Assembly (NCBI GenBank): GCA_027486585.1
Contig: JAIXOU010000141.1
Location: 62,001-126,000, forward strand
Direction: 5' to 3'
DNA: 64,000 nt
Origin: Verrucomicrobiaceae bacterium
Lineage (GTDB): Bacteria > Verrucomicrobiota > Verrucomicrobiia > Verrucomicrobiales > Verrucomicrobiaceae
A model generated the notes under the pieces. It made no database searches, was not told where the DNA came from, and worked only from the letters and a program-made list of their open reading frames with translations. A program made the translations under genes and the position numbers. Positions 43,673 to 51,336 of this stretch are shown here, piece after piece. Every line of letters begins with the position of its first letter. The stretch's first letter is position 1.

Positions 43673-45912
43673 ATCTCGCCTCAGCTATCTCATGCTGGTT
43701 CAAAACCGGCCTTCAAGCCCTCCATTCGTCCTTCCACGTTCGGATTTCGTCATTTTTCCTCTCCGCTCTCTCCCCAGCCCCCCGCACACCCACGCTCTTG
43801 GGCCATTCCGGCTCGGCCCCTCAAAAGCAATTTCCTAGCAGCCTCTGGCTTTGTCTCCTCACCTTCCTGCCATGCCTCGACTTGCCAGCCCTGGATGTGA
43901 CGCTCGACTCATCCGAAGCAGTGAGTTCGCTGAACACACCGGTCATCCTGACCGTGGCCGACCCCCCAGATGATGGCACGCTGCGCTTCCAGTGGCTGAA
44001 GAACGGGAGGATTATTCCCGGGCAGACCGGTTTCACGCTGGAGATCCTTGAGGCCCGCCCCCAGGATGCCGGCCACTACCAGGCACGTGTCGCGGACGCT
44101 GAAGGGAACTCGGGAATCAGCCGGAAAACACCTGTGGTTATCGTGGAGAGCCAGGAGCAAAAGGATGTCATCATCTCCAGTCATTCACTGGTTCTACAGC
44201 CACGATTTTGGGGACCGGTGGACCGTATCTTCTGGGTGGGTCAAGAACGGTTTGGCCAGCCAAAGGTGCTCAAGGAAACTTGGTGGGTGCGCGGCACTCA
44301 AACCGCCCGCTTGCGCGTCTACTCCTACTTCATGCTTCCCAGGACGATCTACTGCATGGCCAGGGTGGGTGAGTCAGACATACAGCTTGGGAGCTTTGCT
44401 TTTGAATACGACTTTTGGGAGCCGCCTAACGCGGCACCCCGCTTTCACTATGCACCCTGGGATATTGATGCCATGGTGGGCGCGGAGATCGGGCAGTCCA
44501 ACTTTCAAACTGACGGTGGAACGATCATGGTTACCGGCATGCCACCTGGAGTCATTTCTGGGGAGGCTATGCTGGCAGGGACACCCACGAAAGCCGGCAA
44601 CTACCGGCTGCAGTGGAAACTGCTGAATGCGGCGGGACGCGTCACCGACACCTCACAAAGCTGGGTTTTCGTCCGTGATCCCAAAAAACCAGCGCCAGGT
44701 GTCGTTCCTGGTCTGTGGGCCGGCGAAGTGCTGGGCGGCATTGGTCAGATTCCCGTGCCTGGCTTTTCAGCAGGCCTGATCGAAGTCCAGACCTCCGCAC
44801 AGGGTGTCTTCTCAGGTTCGCTGCGGCTGGGGCATTATCGCTGGCCTTTGGCAGGCGCCCTGCGCTGGGATGGTGAGTTCTTCCGAAGCCGGGTGGTACT
44901 CAGGCCTCCCGCGGGAGTCAAACGCTTCGCCTGCGTCCTGCAGGGCTACACAGACAATCCCAGTCTCACGGTCTCGTTTGAAGTCGAGTTCACCCAGCCC
45001 CTGGGTGAAGACGCCGCAGGATGGGAACTTATCGGCGCGCTCTGGAACCCCAGCGCACCAGACTCAGCAGATGTGCTGAGGCCGGCAGGTCTGGGGCGCA
45101 TCACGGCCCTTCTGCAAACCGATGAGATCGCGGATGGATATGTGCTCGGCCATGGATTCATGACCGCCGTGCCCGCGCAAAGGCTTCAGAGGATGAACAT
45201 CATCGGCACGCTGCCGGACGGTAGCGGGATCACGGGCTCCATGCCCGTGGTGTCTGGACAGCCTTTCTCGGTGATCTTTTACCACCCGCTCCAGAAGAAT
45301 GGCGAAAACCTGCAGGGCAGGCTGGAGATGATGGGCGTCCCATGGTCCAGCTTTGACGAGCCTGTTATGCAAGGTAATCTGACTTGGCAGCGCCTGCCCG
45401 TCCAAGGCAAGGGATGGGTGGCAGGAAGGGTCAAAGAGTGGCTGCTGTCCGTTAGAGGTGAGCTGTTCTTCCAGCCAGATACCGGCCCGCTGCTGCCCTC
45501 CACCCTACCAGGAACAGAAGCCTTCGTCCGGTTGAGCGGCGGAAGCGCCTTCGCCAATTTCATCCCCCGGGAAAACATTCCCTTCGATCTCAAGCCAGAT
45601 CATCAGGCGGTGTTTCCGAAGCCAGACCCTCGCAGCTTCAAGCTCGACATCTATGCGCCTACGGGATTTTTCACCGGTAGTTTCAAGCTGCTGGAAGGCG
45701 GCGAGGGTACGGCCATGAAGTCCCGGACCATGAATTTCCGCGGGATGATGGTGCCTGGGCTGAGCCGGGGAGGAGGTTTCTTCCATTTCAAGGCACCGTC
45801 CTCAAGGCCTGATGATGCGTCGGTCTTCTACTCAGGTGCTCTCGATATTTTCAGAGCCGATGATGAGCTTGCTTTCGAACCTCCGGCTTCCACTTCCCCC
45901 CAAGACCGCTAA
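43669..45912 (+). CDS. Large Ig-domain-containing hypothetical protein
   Basis: A 747-aa protein. The ATG start gives an atypical N-terminus; a hydrophobic stretch at about residues 55-72 (PSSLWLCLLTFLPCLDLPAL) looks like a signal peptide, so a TTG or GTG start near 43795 is possible. An immunoglobulin-like domain follows (VILTVADPPDDGTLRFQWLK, then PQDAGHYQARVADAEG), with the Trp and Tyr of the Ig fold but no cysteines. The rest is beta-rich with putative Ig or carbohydrate-binding repeats (AGTPTKAGNYRLQWKLLN). Probably extracellular. A type B hairpin lies 28 bases after the stop. Confidence 0.7.
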   Translation: MNLASAISCWFKTGLQALHSSFHVRISSFFLSALSPAPRTPTLLGHSGSAPQKQFPSSLWLCLLTFLPCLDLPALDVTLDSSEAVSSLNTPVILTVADPPDDGTLRFQWLKNGRIIPGQTGFTLEILEARPQDAGHYQARVADAEGNSGISRKTPVVIVESQEQKDVIISSHSLVLQPRFWGPVDRIFWVGQERFGQPKVLKETWWVRGTQTARLRVYSYFMLPRTIYCMARVGESDIQLGSFAFEYDFWEPPNAAPRFHYAPWDIDAMVGAEIGQSNFQTDGGTIMVTGMPPGVISGEAMLAGTPTKAGNYRLQWKLLNAAGRVTDTSQSWVFVRDPKKPAPGVVPGLWAGEVLGGIGQIPVPGFSAGLIEVQTSAQGVFSGSLRLGHYRWPLAGALRWDGEFFRSRVVLRPPAGVKRFACVLQGYTDNPSLTVSFEVEFTQPLGEDAAGWELIGALWNPSAPDSADVLRPAGLGRITALLQTDEIADGYVLGHGFMTAVPAQRLQRMNIIGTLPDGSGITGSMPVVSGQPFSVIFYHPLQKNGENLQGRLEMMGVPWSSFDEPVMQGNLTWQRLPVQGKGWVAGRVKEWLLSVRGELFFQPDTGPLLPSTLPGTEAFVRLSGGSAFANFIPRENIPFDLKPDHQAVFPKPDPRSFKLDIYAPTGFFTGSFKLLEGGEGTAMKSRTMNFRGMMVPGLSRGGGFFHFKAPSSRPDDASVFYSGALDIFRADDELAFEPPASTSPQDR

Positions 45913-45939
45913 GCCTGGGATTTGCGCTGGTTGAAAATA

Positions 45940-46075
45940 AGACAAAGTGTCTGTCCGTCTATTGGGTTTCCGAAGGTTGTTTCCGCCATGGAAGTTAGCA
46001 TCTAAAGGCTTCGAAGGTCGTTTCCACCACGGAAGTTGGCATTGAAAGACTTCGAAGGGTATTTCCCAAAGGACG
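45940..46075 (+). repeat. Type B hairpin followed by three type A units
   Basis: The hairpin AGACAAAGTGTCT (45940-45952) is followed by CTGTCCGTCTATTG and then type A units at 45976, 46017 and 46058, each 41 bp apart; the third is degenerate (ATTTCCCAAAGG). It begins 28 bases after the large Ig-protein stop. This is the same B-A(n) order as in the array at 41086. Confidence 0.85.
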
Positions 46076-46198
46076 CAAAAAAGATCCCTAGCTTTTAGTG
46101 CAGTATTGCAGCTCATTTTCCTTTTGATCTAAGCAAGGAATTCTACCCAAATCCTTGACCATCAGTTGCTTCTCCACGCCCTATCTTGCCGCGAAAGT

Positions 46199-46312
46199 AT
46201 GGGCACAGAGGCAGTCCCCCTTGAAGGGCATCCGACGCTTTTTGGGCCGTGTGCGGAAGCCGTCTTGTCAATTTCAGCCTACTTTATCCTTGCGAATCAA
46301 CCAAGCGACTAG
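46199..46312 (+). pseudogene. Fragment resembling the 3' end of ileS
   Basis: A short frame reading MGTEAVPLEGHPTLFGPCAE then AVLSISAYF. The part GT-EA-HPTL-G-CAEAV matches the C-terminal zinc-finger end of the window's IleS (GTIEAHPTLCGRCAEAVGA), and the DNA shares CATCCGACGCT with that gene. The CxxC motifs are not intact. It may be a decayed copy of an ileS end. Fragment length makes this uncertain. Confidence 0.35.
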
Positions 46313-46324
46313 CATCGTGTTACC

Positions 46325-46537
46325 ATGACAACGACTGAGGTTCGCCAACAGATTGATGACATGAGCGAGGAAGATCGTTTTTTTGCTTCTGCTTATCTCT
46401 TGCACCTTTCGAACGAGAAAGACGAAGATAGGCAATCTCGTCTGGAGGCGCGGATGAACCGGATGGACTCGGGGCAAAAATTCACCTTAGAGCAGCTAGA
46501 GGATGTTCATCAACGCTTGGAATCTCAAGGGCTATAA
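46325..46537 (+). CDS. Small antitoxin-type protein
   Basis: A 70-aa helical, acidic/charged protein (TTTEVRQQIDDMSEEDRFFA; EARMNRMDSGQKFTLEQLED), typical of small antitoxins encoded just before a RelE-type toxin. The toxin gene starts 2 bases after the stop. No DNA-binding motif is certain. Confidence 0.7.
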   Translation: MTTTEVRQQIDDMSEEDRFFASAYLLHLSNEKDEDRQSRLEARMNRMDSGQKFTLEQLEDVHQRLESQGL

Positions 46538-46539
46538 TC

Positions 46540-46797
46540 ATGGCTGAGAAGCCTCAAATTGTGTTAGATGAAGAAGTGATGCGCTTCGTTTTAGCGGCAC
46601 CTGCTACCAAGAGACGCAGGCTCATGGCTCAGTTAGACCATCTCCGAAACCACAGCTTCGAACCCGCAGATTTTCGTGAGAAAGACCGTTCAGGCCGTTG
46701 GCTTAGCGTCAAAGCGCTTCGCCCATTTCTCATCACCTACTGGCAAGATGATGCTGTAGATGAACTGAGAATCGTGGACATTCAGCATTTGCGTTGA
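46540..46797 (+). CDS. RelE-type toxin
   Basis: An 85-aa protein with the RelE/ParE pattern: LDEEVMRFVLAAPATKRRR, then FREKDRSGRWLSVKALRPFLITYWQDDAVDELRIVDIQHL. The G-R-x-S-x-K strand and the final ELRIVDI strand are typical. Forms a type II pair with the preceding gene. Confidence 0.75.
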   Translation: MAEKPQIVLDEEVMRFVLAAPATKRRRLMAQLDHLRNHSFEPADFREKDRSGRWLSVKALRPFLITYWQDDAVDELRIVDIQHLR

Positions 46798-46805
46798 CTT
46801 GAAAG

Positions 46806-47069
46806 TCAAAGGGCGAACCAGAGCGCGAGATGCAGAGCGCCGATGTAGAGCACCCAGACATGCATGCGGCCGTACATGAGTCCACCGCTTGTTTCGCTGG
46901 GCGTGTCGCCACAGCGGCCAAACCATTCATCCTGTTTTTTCCAGAGGAGAACTCCTGCGGGGATTAGAACGAGCAGGCCGATCACACCGACGGTTCTCAT
47001 GACTAATTGGCCTTCGGGTGTCATCTTGGCCAGGAGGGGGAAGCATTGAATCAGATTCATGTCCGCCAC
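46806..47069 (-). CDS. Small hypothetical membrane protein
   Basis: An 87-aa protein with two helices (MRTVGVIGLLVLIPAGVLLW; VWVLYIGALHLALWF) separated by a polar loop (KKQDEWFGRCGDTPSETSGG). A second ATG three codons in is an alternative start. Convergent with the toxin gene, 8 bases between. Function unknown. Confidence 0.55.
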   Translation of the reverse strand: MADMNLIQCFPLLAKMTPEGQLVMRTVGVIGLLVLIPAGVLLWKKQDEWFGRCGDTPSETSGGLMYGRMHVWVLYIGALHLALWFAL

Positions 47070-47146
47070 GTTCGCCTCAGCACGTGAAGCAGCCAGATAC
47101 AGATGGTCAAATACGTGACCAGTACAGATGCTGACCCCAAGTTTCG

Positions 47147-48367
47147 TTACTCAGCGAGCCGCTTGGCTAGATCGCCGAGAGTACTGATGGCTCCAGCGAT
47201 GCGTGCTGACCAATGTTCACCGCACGAGATGCGGATGCAGTTGGTGTAGCGTTGATCGAGAGAAAACATGTGACCGGGTGCGATGCTGATGCCGCGTGCC
47301 AGCGCCCGTTCATAAAGTTGCAGGGCATCCACCTGGGGCGGCATGGTGACCCAGAGCAGGAAACCACCCTGCGGTGAAGTGACCGTTGTGCCCGCAGGAA
47401 AGGCCCCGAGGATGGCGCGCCGCACTTGCATCACGTTGTTCTTGTAGATCGCGCGCGCTCCCCTCAGCCAGTGGTCGTAGCCGCCCTCGGCTAGGAAGCC
47501 GGCAATTGCGAGTTCCGGCAGAGTCGCCGTCGCCAGCGTGTGAGTCAGCTTGGCCGTTCGAATTTGGTGGTAAAAGCGTCCTGGAGTGACCCAGCCAACT
47601 CGATATCCAGGGGCCAGTGTCTTCGAAAAGGAACTGCAAAACAAGACGATGCCCGAGTCATCATAGGACTTGCAGGTTCGGGATCGCTTGGCCCCGAAAG
47701 GCAGCTCGCCAAAGACGTCATCCTCGATCAGCGGGATCTCGTGCTTTTTGCAAAGGGCCACGAGCTGCTGTTTGGCATCCTCAGGCATCGTGGCTCCGAG
47801 AGGATTGCTGAAGGCTGGAAGCACGATGCAGGCGGCCACCTGCTGATGCTTCAATGCACTCTTCAACAGATCCAGCCTCATACCGTGCTGAGGATCGGTG
47901 GGGATCTCCAGCACACGCAGGGCGAGTGCCTCAAGGACATGCAGCAGGCCAAAGTAGGTGGGGGTCTCCACGACCACCACATCGCCGGGTTGAGTGACAG
48001 CACGCAGGCAGAGCATCAGCGCCTCGGTGGCTCCGCAGGTGGTGATGATCTCTGCGGGCGAGACGACCGCACCGCCCTTGAGCATGCGCTTGCTGATCTG
48101 CCGCCTCAGCGTCTCAGAACCCGGTGGTAGATCATACATGACACCTCGTGATCCCGCGTGGCGCGCTTTTTCAGCGAGCATGCGGTTTAGCTTCACCGTC
48201 GGCAGGATATCTGCGCTCGGCACCGCACCCCCAAGCGCGATTAAGTTCGCCGATGCCACGGCATCAAACAGGCTGGCGTGGAGATTGCCAAGGCTGCCCG
48301 ACATGGGAACATGCGGAGGGTGTTGGTCGCAGGTCCAGGTCTGTCTTGGGGGATGGATGTTTGACAA
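47147..48367 (-). CDS. MocR-type aminotransferase domain (3' part of frameshifted gene)
   Basis: About 400 residues of a PLP-dependent class I aminotransferase domain: GSLGNLHASLFDAVASANLI, LPPGSETLRRQISKRM, CGATEALMLCLRAVTQPGDVVVVE, CIVLPAFSNPLGATMP, the PLP lysine SSFSKTLAPGYRVGW and RISCGEHW at the end. The frame listed starts at a TTG, not a real start: the protein should be preceded by the GntR-like domain encoded at 48264-48569 in another frame. Together they form a MocR/PdxR regulator. Confidence 0.75.
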   Translation of the reverse strand: MSNIHPPRQTWTCDQHPPHVPMSGSLGNLHASLFDAVASANLIALGGAVPSADILPTVKLNRMLAEKARHAGSRGVMYDLPPGSETLRRQISKRMLKGGAVVSPAEIITTCGATEALMLCLRAVTQPGDVVVVETPTYFGLLHVLEALALRVLEIPTDPQHGMRLDLLKSALKHQQVAACIVLPAFSNPLGATMPEDAKQQLVALCKKHEIPLIEDDVFGELPFGAKRSRTCKSYDDSGIVLFCSSFSKTLAPGYRVGWVTPGRFYHQIRTAKLTHTLATATLPELAIAGFLAEGGYDHWLRGARAIYKNNVMQVRRAILGAFPAGTTVTSPQGGFLLWVTMPPQVDALQLYERALARGISIAPGHMFSLDQRYTNCIRISCGEHWSARIAGAISTLGDLAKRLAE

Positions 48368-48569
48368 AAAATCCAGACTTGGGCTGCGGCTCCACCAGCC
48401 CTCGTGATTCGAGTTCTACGAAAGCCTGGACAGCCGTGCTCATGCTGACGCGGTGTTGATCGCAGACAGCACGCAAGGAGGGTGTGCGCTCGCCGGGACG
48501 CAGCACACCATCACTGATCAACTTCGCGACTGCGTTGGCGATTTGGATGTAGAGCGGCAGTCGAGCCAT
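48264..48569 (-). CDS. GntR-type DNA-binding domain (5' part of frameshifted MocR gene)
   Basis: Starts MARLPLYIQIANAVAKLISD and shows the winged helix-turn-helix (LRPGERTPSLRAVCDQHRVSM, then AVQAFVELESRGLVEPQPKSGFFV). This is the N-terminal part of MocR/PdxR regulators. The frame ends within the aminotransferase-coding region, where the correct frame is the other one. The shift must lie between 48264 and 48371; a run of six T on the coding strand (48366-48371) and five C (48348-48352) are candidate sites. No stop is present between the domains in the correct frames. Confidence 0.75.
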   Translation of the reverse strand: MARLPLYIQIANAVAKLISDGVLRPGERTPSLRAVCDQHRVSMSTAVQAFVELESRGLVEPQPKSGFFVKHPSPKTDLDLRPTPSACSHVGQPWQSPRQPV

Positions 48570-48668
48570 GGCAGCAACAAAGAGGGCAGGAAGCGATGTC
48601 TGACAAACGGCAAGGCTATGAATCTATGGGAATGGGAGACAAAGTGGCTTTCCCTCCATAGATATTTC

Positions 48669-48968
48669 CTACAGGTCGGTGAATGAGCCGCGATAGGTTT
48701 CTGGGTGTCTCGCGCTGTGTAGCAGGGCTCCAAAGTAGATCACCTCATCCTCGACCAAATAATAGATGATGTAAGGGAAGCGGGGAATGAGGCAGCGGCG
48801 CACACGCCCATCAAATACTCGCCAGCGCAGCGGGTCAGATTGAATCTCCAAAGCTGCGTTTTCGACCGTCTGCACGAAGCGCCTGCCGAGTGCCTTGTCT
48901 TCGGCGCTGTAGCGCCCGGTAACGCAGCAGAGCTCTGCCTGGAACTGCTCCGAATAGACGATCTTCAT
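48669..48968 (-). CDS. ParE/RelE-type toxin
   Basis: A 99-aa toxin: VYSEQFQAELCCVTGRYSAE, LGRRFVQTVENAALEIQSDPLRWR, VRRCLIPRFPYIIYYLVEDEVIYFGALLHSARHP match the ParE family, with the basic helix and final HSARxP segment. It overlaps the upstream antitoxin gene by four bases. Confidence 0.88.
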   Translation of the reverse strand: MKIVYSEQFQAELCCVTGRYSAEDKALGRRFVQTVENAALEIQSDPLRWRVFDGRVRRCLIPRFPYIIYYLVEDEVIYFGALLHSARHPETYRGSFTDL

Positions 48969-49195
48969 GCAGCCAGGGCCTTGGCGGCAGCAAAGACCTC
49001 GTCGTGGCTCAAGCCTTTTTCACGCCCGGCTTTAAAGGCCTCAAACCTTCTCTCGACCTCAGCAGCGATGGTGGCGTCGTTTTCCCATTGGGCCGGTAAA
49101 TCGGCATCTACCGTCTCCCAGATGATTTCAGCCAAAAAACGCCGCTCTTCAGAGGGGAGACGCGAGACTTGAGCAAAGAGTTCGTGGGTTGCCAT
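48965..49195 (-). CDS. Antitoxin of the addiction-module component type
   Basis: A 76-aa protein resembling the putative addiction module component family (TIGR02574-type): LFAQVSRLPSEERRFLAEIIW, then WENDATIAAEVERRFEAFKAGREKGLSHDEVFAAAKAL. It precedes and overlaps the toxin gene (ATGA), the classical order. Confidence 0.85.
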   Translation of the reverse strand: MATHELFAQVSRLPSEERRFLAEIIWETVDADLPAQWENDATIAAEVERRFEAFKAGREKGLSHDEVFAAAKALAA

Positions 49196-49759
49196 GATGA
49201 AGCAAAGTAACGGATAGCGCCTGCAAAGCCAAGCGTAGATTTTGTTGTAGCACTAAGTTTCACAACGACAGGAGGCCATTCATTTTCTGCCAGTTGGTTT
49301 TTTGAAATCTTTCCCAGGCTGATGACGGATGGCGTGAAGTTGGCAGCGAAAGGCTTCAAAGGTCATTCCCACCATGGCGTGTCATTCGGAACAGACAAAG
49401 TGCCTGTTCCTCTATTGCGGTCTCTGACCTTTAGCGCGGTTCAGCGTTGGGAATTATGGTTCACCTACAATGCTGTTGCTGCCCAAGATGCAATGCAATG
49501 CAAAGCTGATCCAGCTCCCGAAGTATGCATTTCAGAAATAATATTTGGGTTAACCTAATTAAGGTGTCGGTAAAAGTAGGTTAGGCGGATGACACTCCAC
49601 CGTGAAAAACCAAGGCGAACTTCTCGATCTTTCACTTTGGATGATTCCTGAAAGCTTTGAACTCAGATAACCAATTATGTTGATTCGGACCGCCAAAAAT
49701 CTGCGTCCCTTCCATAGCTAAAGCGGCTCGTTCCTAGAACACAATTTTCCATTTTAAAC
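49196..49759. other. 564-base intergenic region with one repeat element
   Basis: No gene is supported on either strand. An A/B repeat lies at about 49338-49420 (separate entry). The rest is unstructured and A+T-rich towards the downstream gene. Confidence 0.4.
49338..49420 (+). repeat. Type A unit joined to a type B hairpin
   Basis: The end of a type A unit (GAAGTTGGCAGCGAAAGGC) continues into a second unit (GTCATTCCCACCATGG from 49362) that breaks at CATGGCGTGTCATTCGG and joins a complete type B hairpin AACAGACAAAGTGCCTGTT (49390-49408) and CCTCTATTG. The joint A-to-B is at the same place as in the element at 43362. Confidence 0.8.
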
Positions 49760-50629
49760 ATGAAGAAACCATATCCACACGCCCTTCTGGTTTTTCTCGT
49801 TGGAATTCTCCCAGCTTTTGGTCAGGTCGACCCATTGCAAACCGTGCCTGGTTTTGCCCCGACATTCAAACTAAACGAATCCATCACGGAAAGCGTCGAG
49901 ACGACTGTGGACACCAAAATTGGTGGCTGTGGAGAGTATGACCCAGTGACGCGTGAACAGTTAACTTCAGATTCAAGTTCGATCAGCATCACCGCTAACA
50001 TCTCTGGAGTCAGTCTTGCGAGTATTAATCCCGAGACGCCTTTCGCGGTCAAGGTTGGAGAGTTGAGCTTCAAAGGAACTCTCGGACAAGACCCCTCCTA
50101 CACCGAAGCAAACAAAGCCACTAGGCGGAGCATTGTTATCTCAAAGAAAGTCGTGGTTCATGAGGATTATGCGATTGGTGGCTACAGTGTGAAGCTTTCT
50201 TGGACGGCTACGCGATTGATCATCGAAATTAGCGGTTATCGCAGTCTTAAGCCTCTGCTTAGTGAGGAATTAATTAAAGAACTATTAGACCCTGCTGCTG
50301 CTACTTTGTATGCTGGCAAGGCCAAAGTTGGAACAACGAAATCCATCAAAAATGTCATTTCTGTTTCAGTGCAGTTTGCCGAGTTTGCATCAGCGCCACG
50401 GGATGCCTTCCTCCAGGGGACCTCCTCTGTGAAGATGGAGACATTCGGTTCAAAAGATGACGTGGATTACGAGGAGTTTTTGCTCGATACGGTCGAAATC
50501 ACTGGTGGATTTGATTTGGCTCAATCAAGCGCCACGATCACGGCCCCCGCTATAAACAGCTCCACTGGCGGTAAACTCACCCTCACTGGAAAAGCCTCTG
50601 ATGCCCGCGGTATTGCAGTCATCGAATAA
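49760..50629 (+). CDS. Secreted hypothetical protein, probably truncated
   Basis: A 289-aa protein with a clear signal peptide (PHALLVFLVGILPAFGQ). The body is beta-rich (SITANISGVSLASINPETPF, AVKVGELSFKGTLG) without a recognisable family. The last 31 residues (GKLTLTGKASDARGIAVIE) look like the first strands of a bacterial Ig-like domain and stop abruptly; a type B hairpin begins 12 bases later. The gene is therefore probably cut at its 3' end. Confidence 0.7.
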   Translation: MKKPYPHALLVFLVGILPAFGQVDPLQTVPGFAPTFKLNESITESVETTVDTKIGGCGEYDPVTREQLTSDSSSISITANISGVSLASINPETPFAVKVGELSFKGTLGQDPSYTEANKATRRSIVISKKVVVHEDYAIGGYSVKLSWTATRLIIEISGYRSLKPLLSEELIKELLDPAAATLYAGKAKVGTTKSIKNVISVSVQFAEFASAPRDAFLQGTSSVKMETFGSKDDVDYEEFLLDTVEITGGFDLAQSSATITAPAINSSTGGKLTLTGKASDARGIAVIE

Positions 50630-50640
50630 ACAGAACGAGC

Positions 50641-50676
50641 GAGACAAACTGTCTGTTCCTCTATTTCTCGTCTTTT
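50641..50676 (+). repeat. Type B hairpin repeat
   Basis: AGACAAACTGTCT (50642-50654) followed by GTTCCTCTATTTCTCGTCTT. A 5-bp stem with a short loop and a T-rich tail. It comes 12 bases after the stop of the secreted protein gene. Confidence 0.75.
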
Positions 50677-50791
50677 ATGAACTGAAGTAAGCGTTGTCGA
50701 ACTCCTGGGTGATCACGATGTCTTTGGAAAAGACGGTGAATCCCTGGATGGAGCAGCAAAGGCCACCCTGAATCACTAAAGCATCACGGAC

Positions 50792-51226
50792 TCAGGGATT
50801 TTCGGCATTGTAAACGGCATGCAGGTGTCCTGCGCTGCCTTCGGGCCAATAGGCTCCGTCTTCGATCCACTCGCTGAGGCCGCCGATCTCGTCGTCGGTG
50901 AGGCTGACTTCCAGGCGTGGCATGATTTTGGGGTGGGTGCCTTTCCGTGTGATCGCGGCGACGATTAGGCTGTCGTCGGGATCACCGGGGATCACAAAAG
51001 GTCGCTTTGTGCGTGGGCTGAGTGGCTTCAGCGCCCCATCACGATGGGATAAATCCAGCCCAGCAGGGGAAGCGGGGCCTGAGTGACAGCGCAGACAGCT
51101 ACCCTCCAGCACGGGTTTCACATGCATGGCGAAGTAGCGATCCTGTGCAGAAGGGAAAAGCGGGGATGAGCAGGCGCAGAGGAATGCTGTGGCCAGGAAT
51201 AGAGTTGCGGTGAATTTCATAAACAT
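50792..51226 (-). CDS. Cytochrome c-type lipoprotein
   Basis: A 144-aa protein with a lipoprotein-like signal (ATLFLATAFLCACSS; cysteine 19 as likely lipid site) and one heme-binding motif C44-LR-C47-H48. The pattern HVKPVLEGSCLRCHSGPASPAGLDLS, then KPFVIPGDPDDSLIVAAIT-type and PPRLEVSLTDDEIGGLSEWIEDGAYWP is the planctomycete cytochrome C family. It may act as an electron carrier with a separate oxidoreductase; no partner adjoins it. The alternative ATG two codons later is possible. Confidence 0.82.
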   Translation of the reverse strand: MFMKFTATLFLATAFLCACSSPLFPSAQDRYFAMHVKPVLEGSCLRCHSGPASPAGLDLSHRDGALKPLSPRTKRPFVIPGDPDDSLIVAAITRKGTHPKIMPRLEVSLTDDEIGGLSEWIEDGAYWPEGSAGHLHAVYNAENP

Positions 51227-51336
51227 GAGTTTAACACAGTCAGCCAGCTATAGACGCAGCCTATCTTGCGCGGGTATGGCATGATCCTGTTTTTGCGGGG
51301 GTTGACGCTTCACTCATTGCTCTGGCAAATAGGGGC

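Noticed and set aside
43690-43720. A GGTTCAAAACC sequence resembling a tRNA T-loop
   Set aside because: No acceptor stem, anticodon arm or D-arm can be built around it, and it lies within a reading frame.
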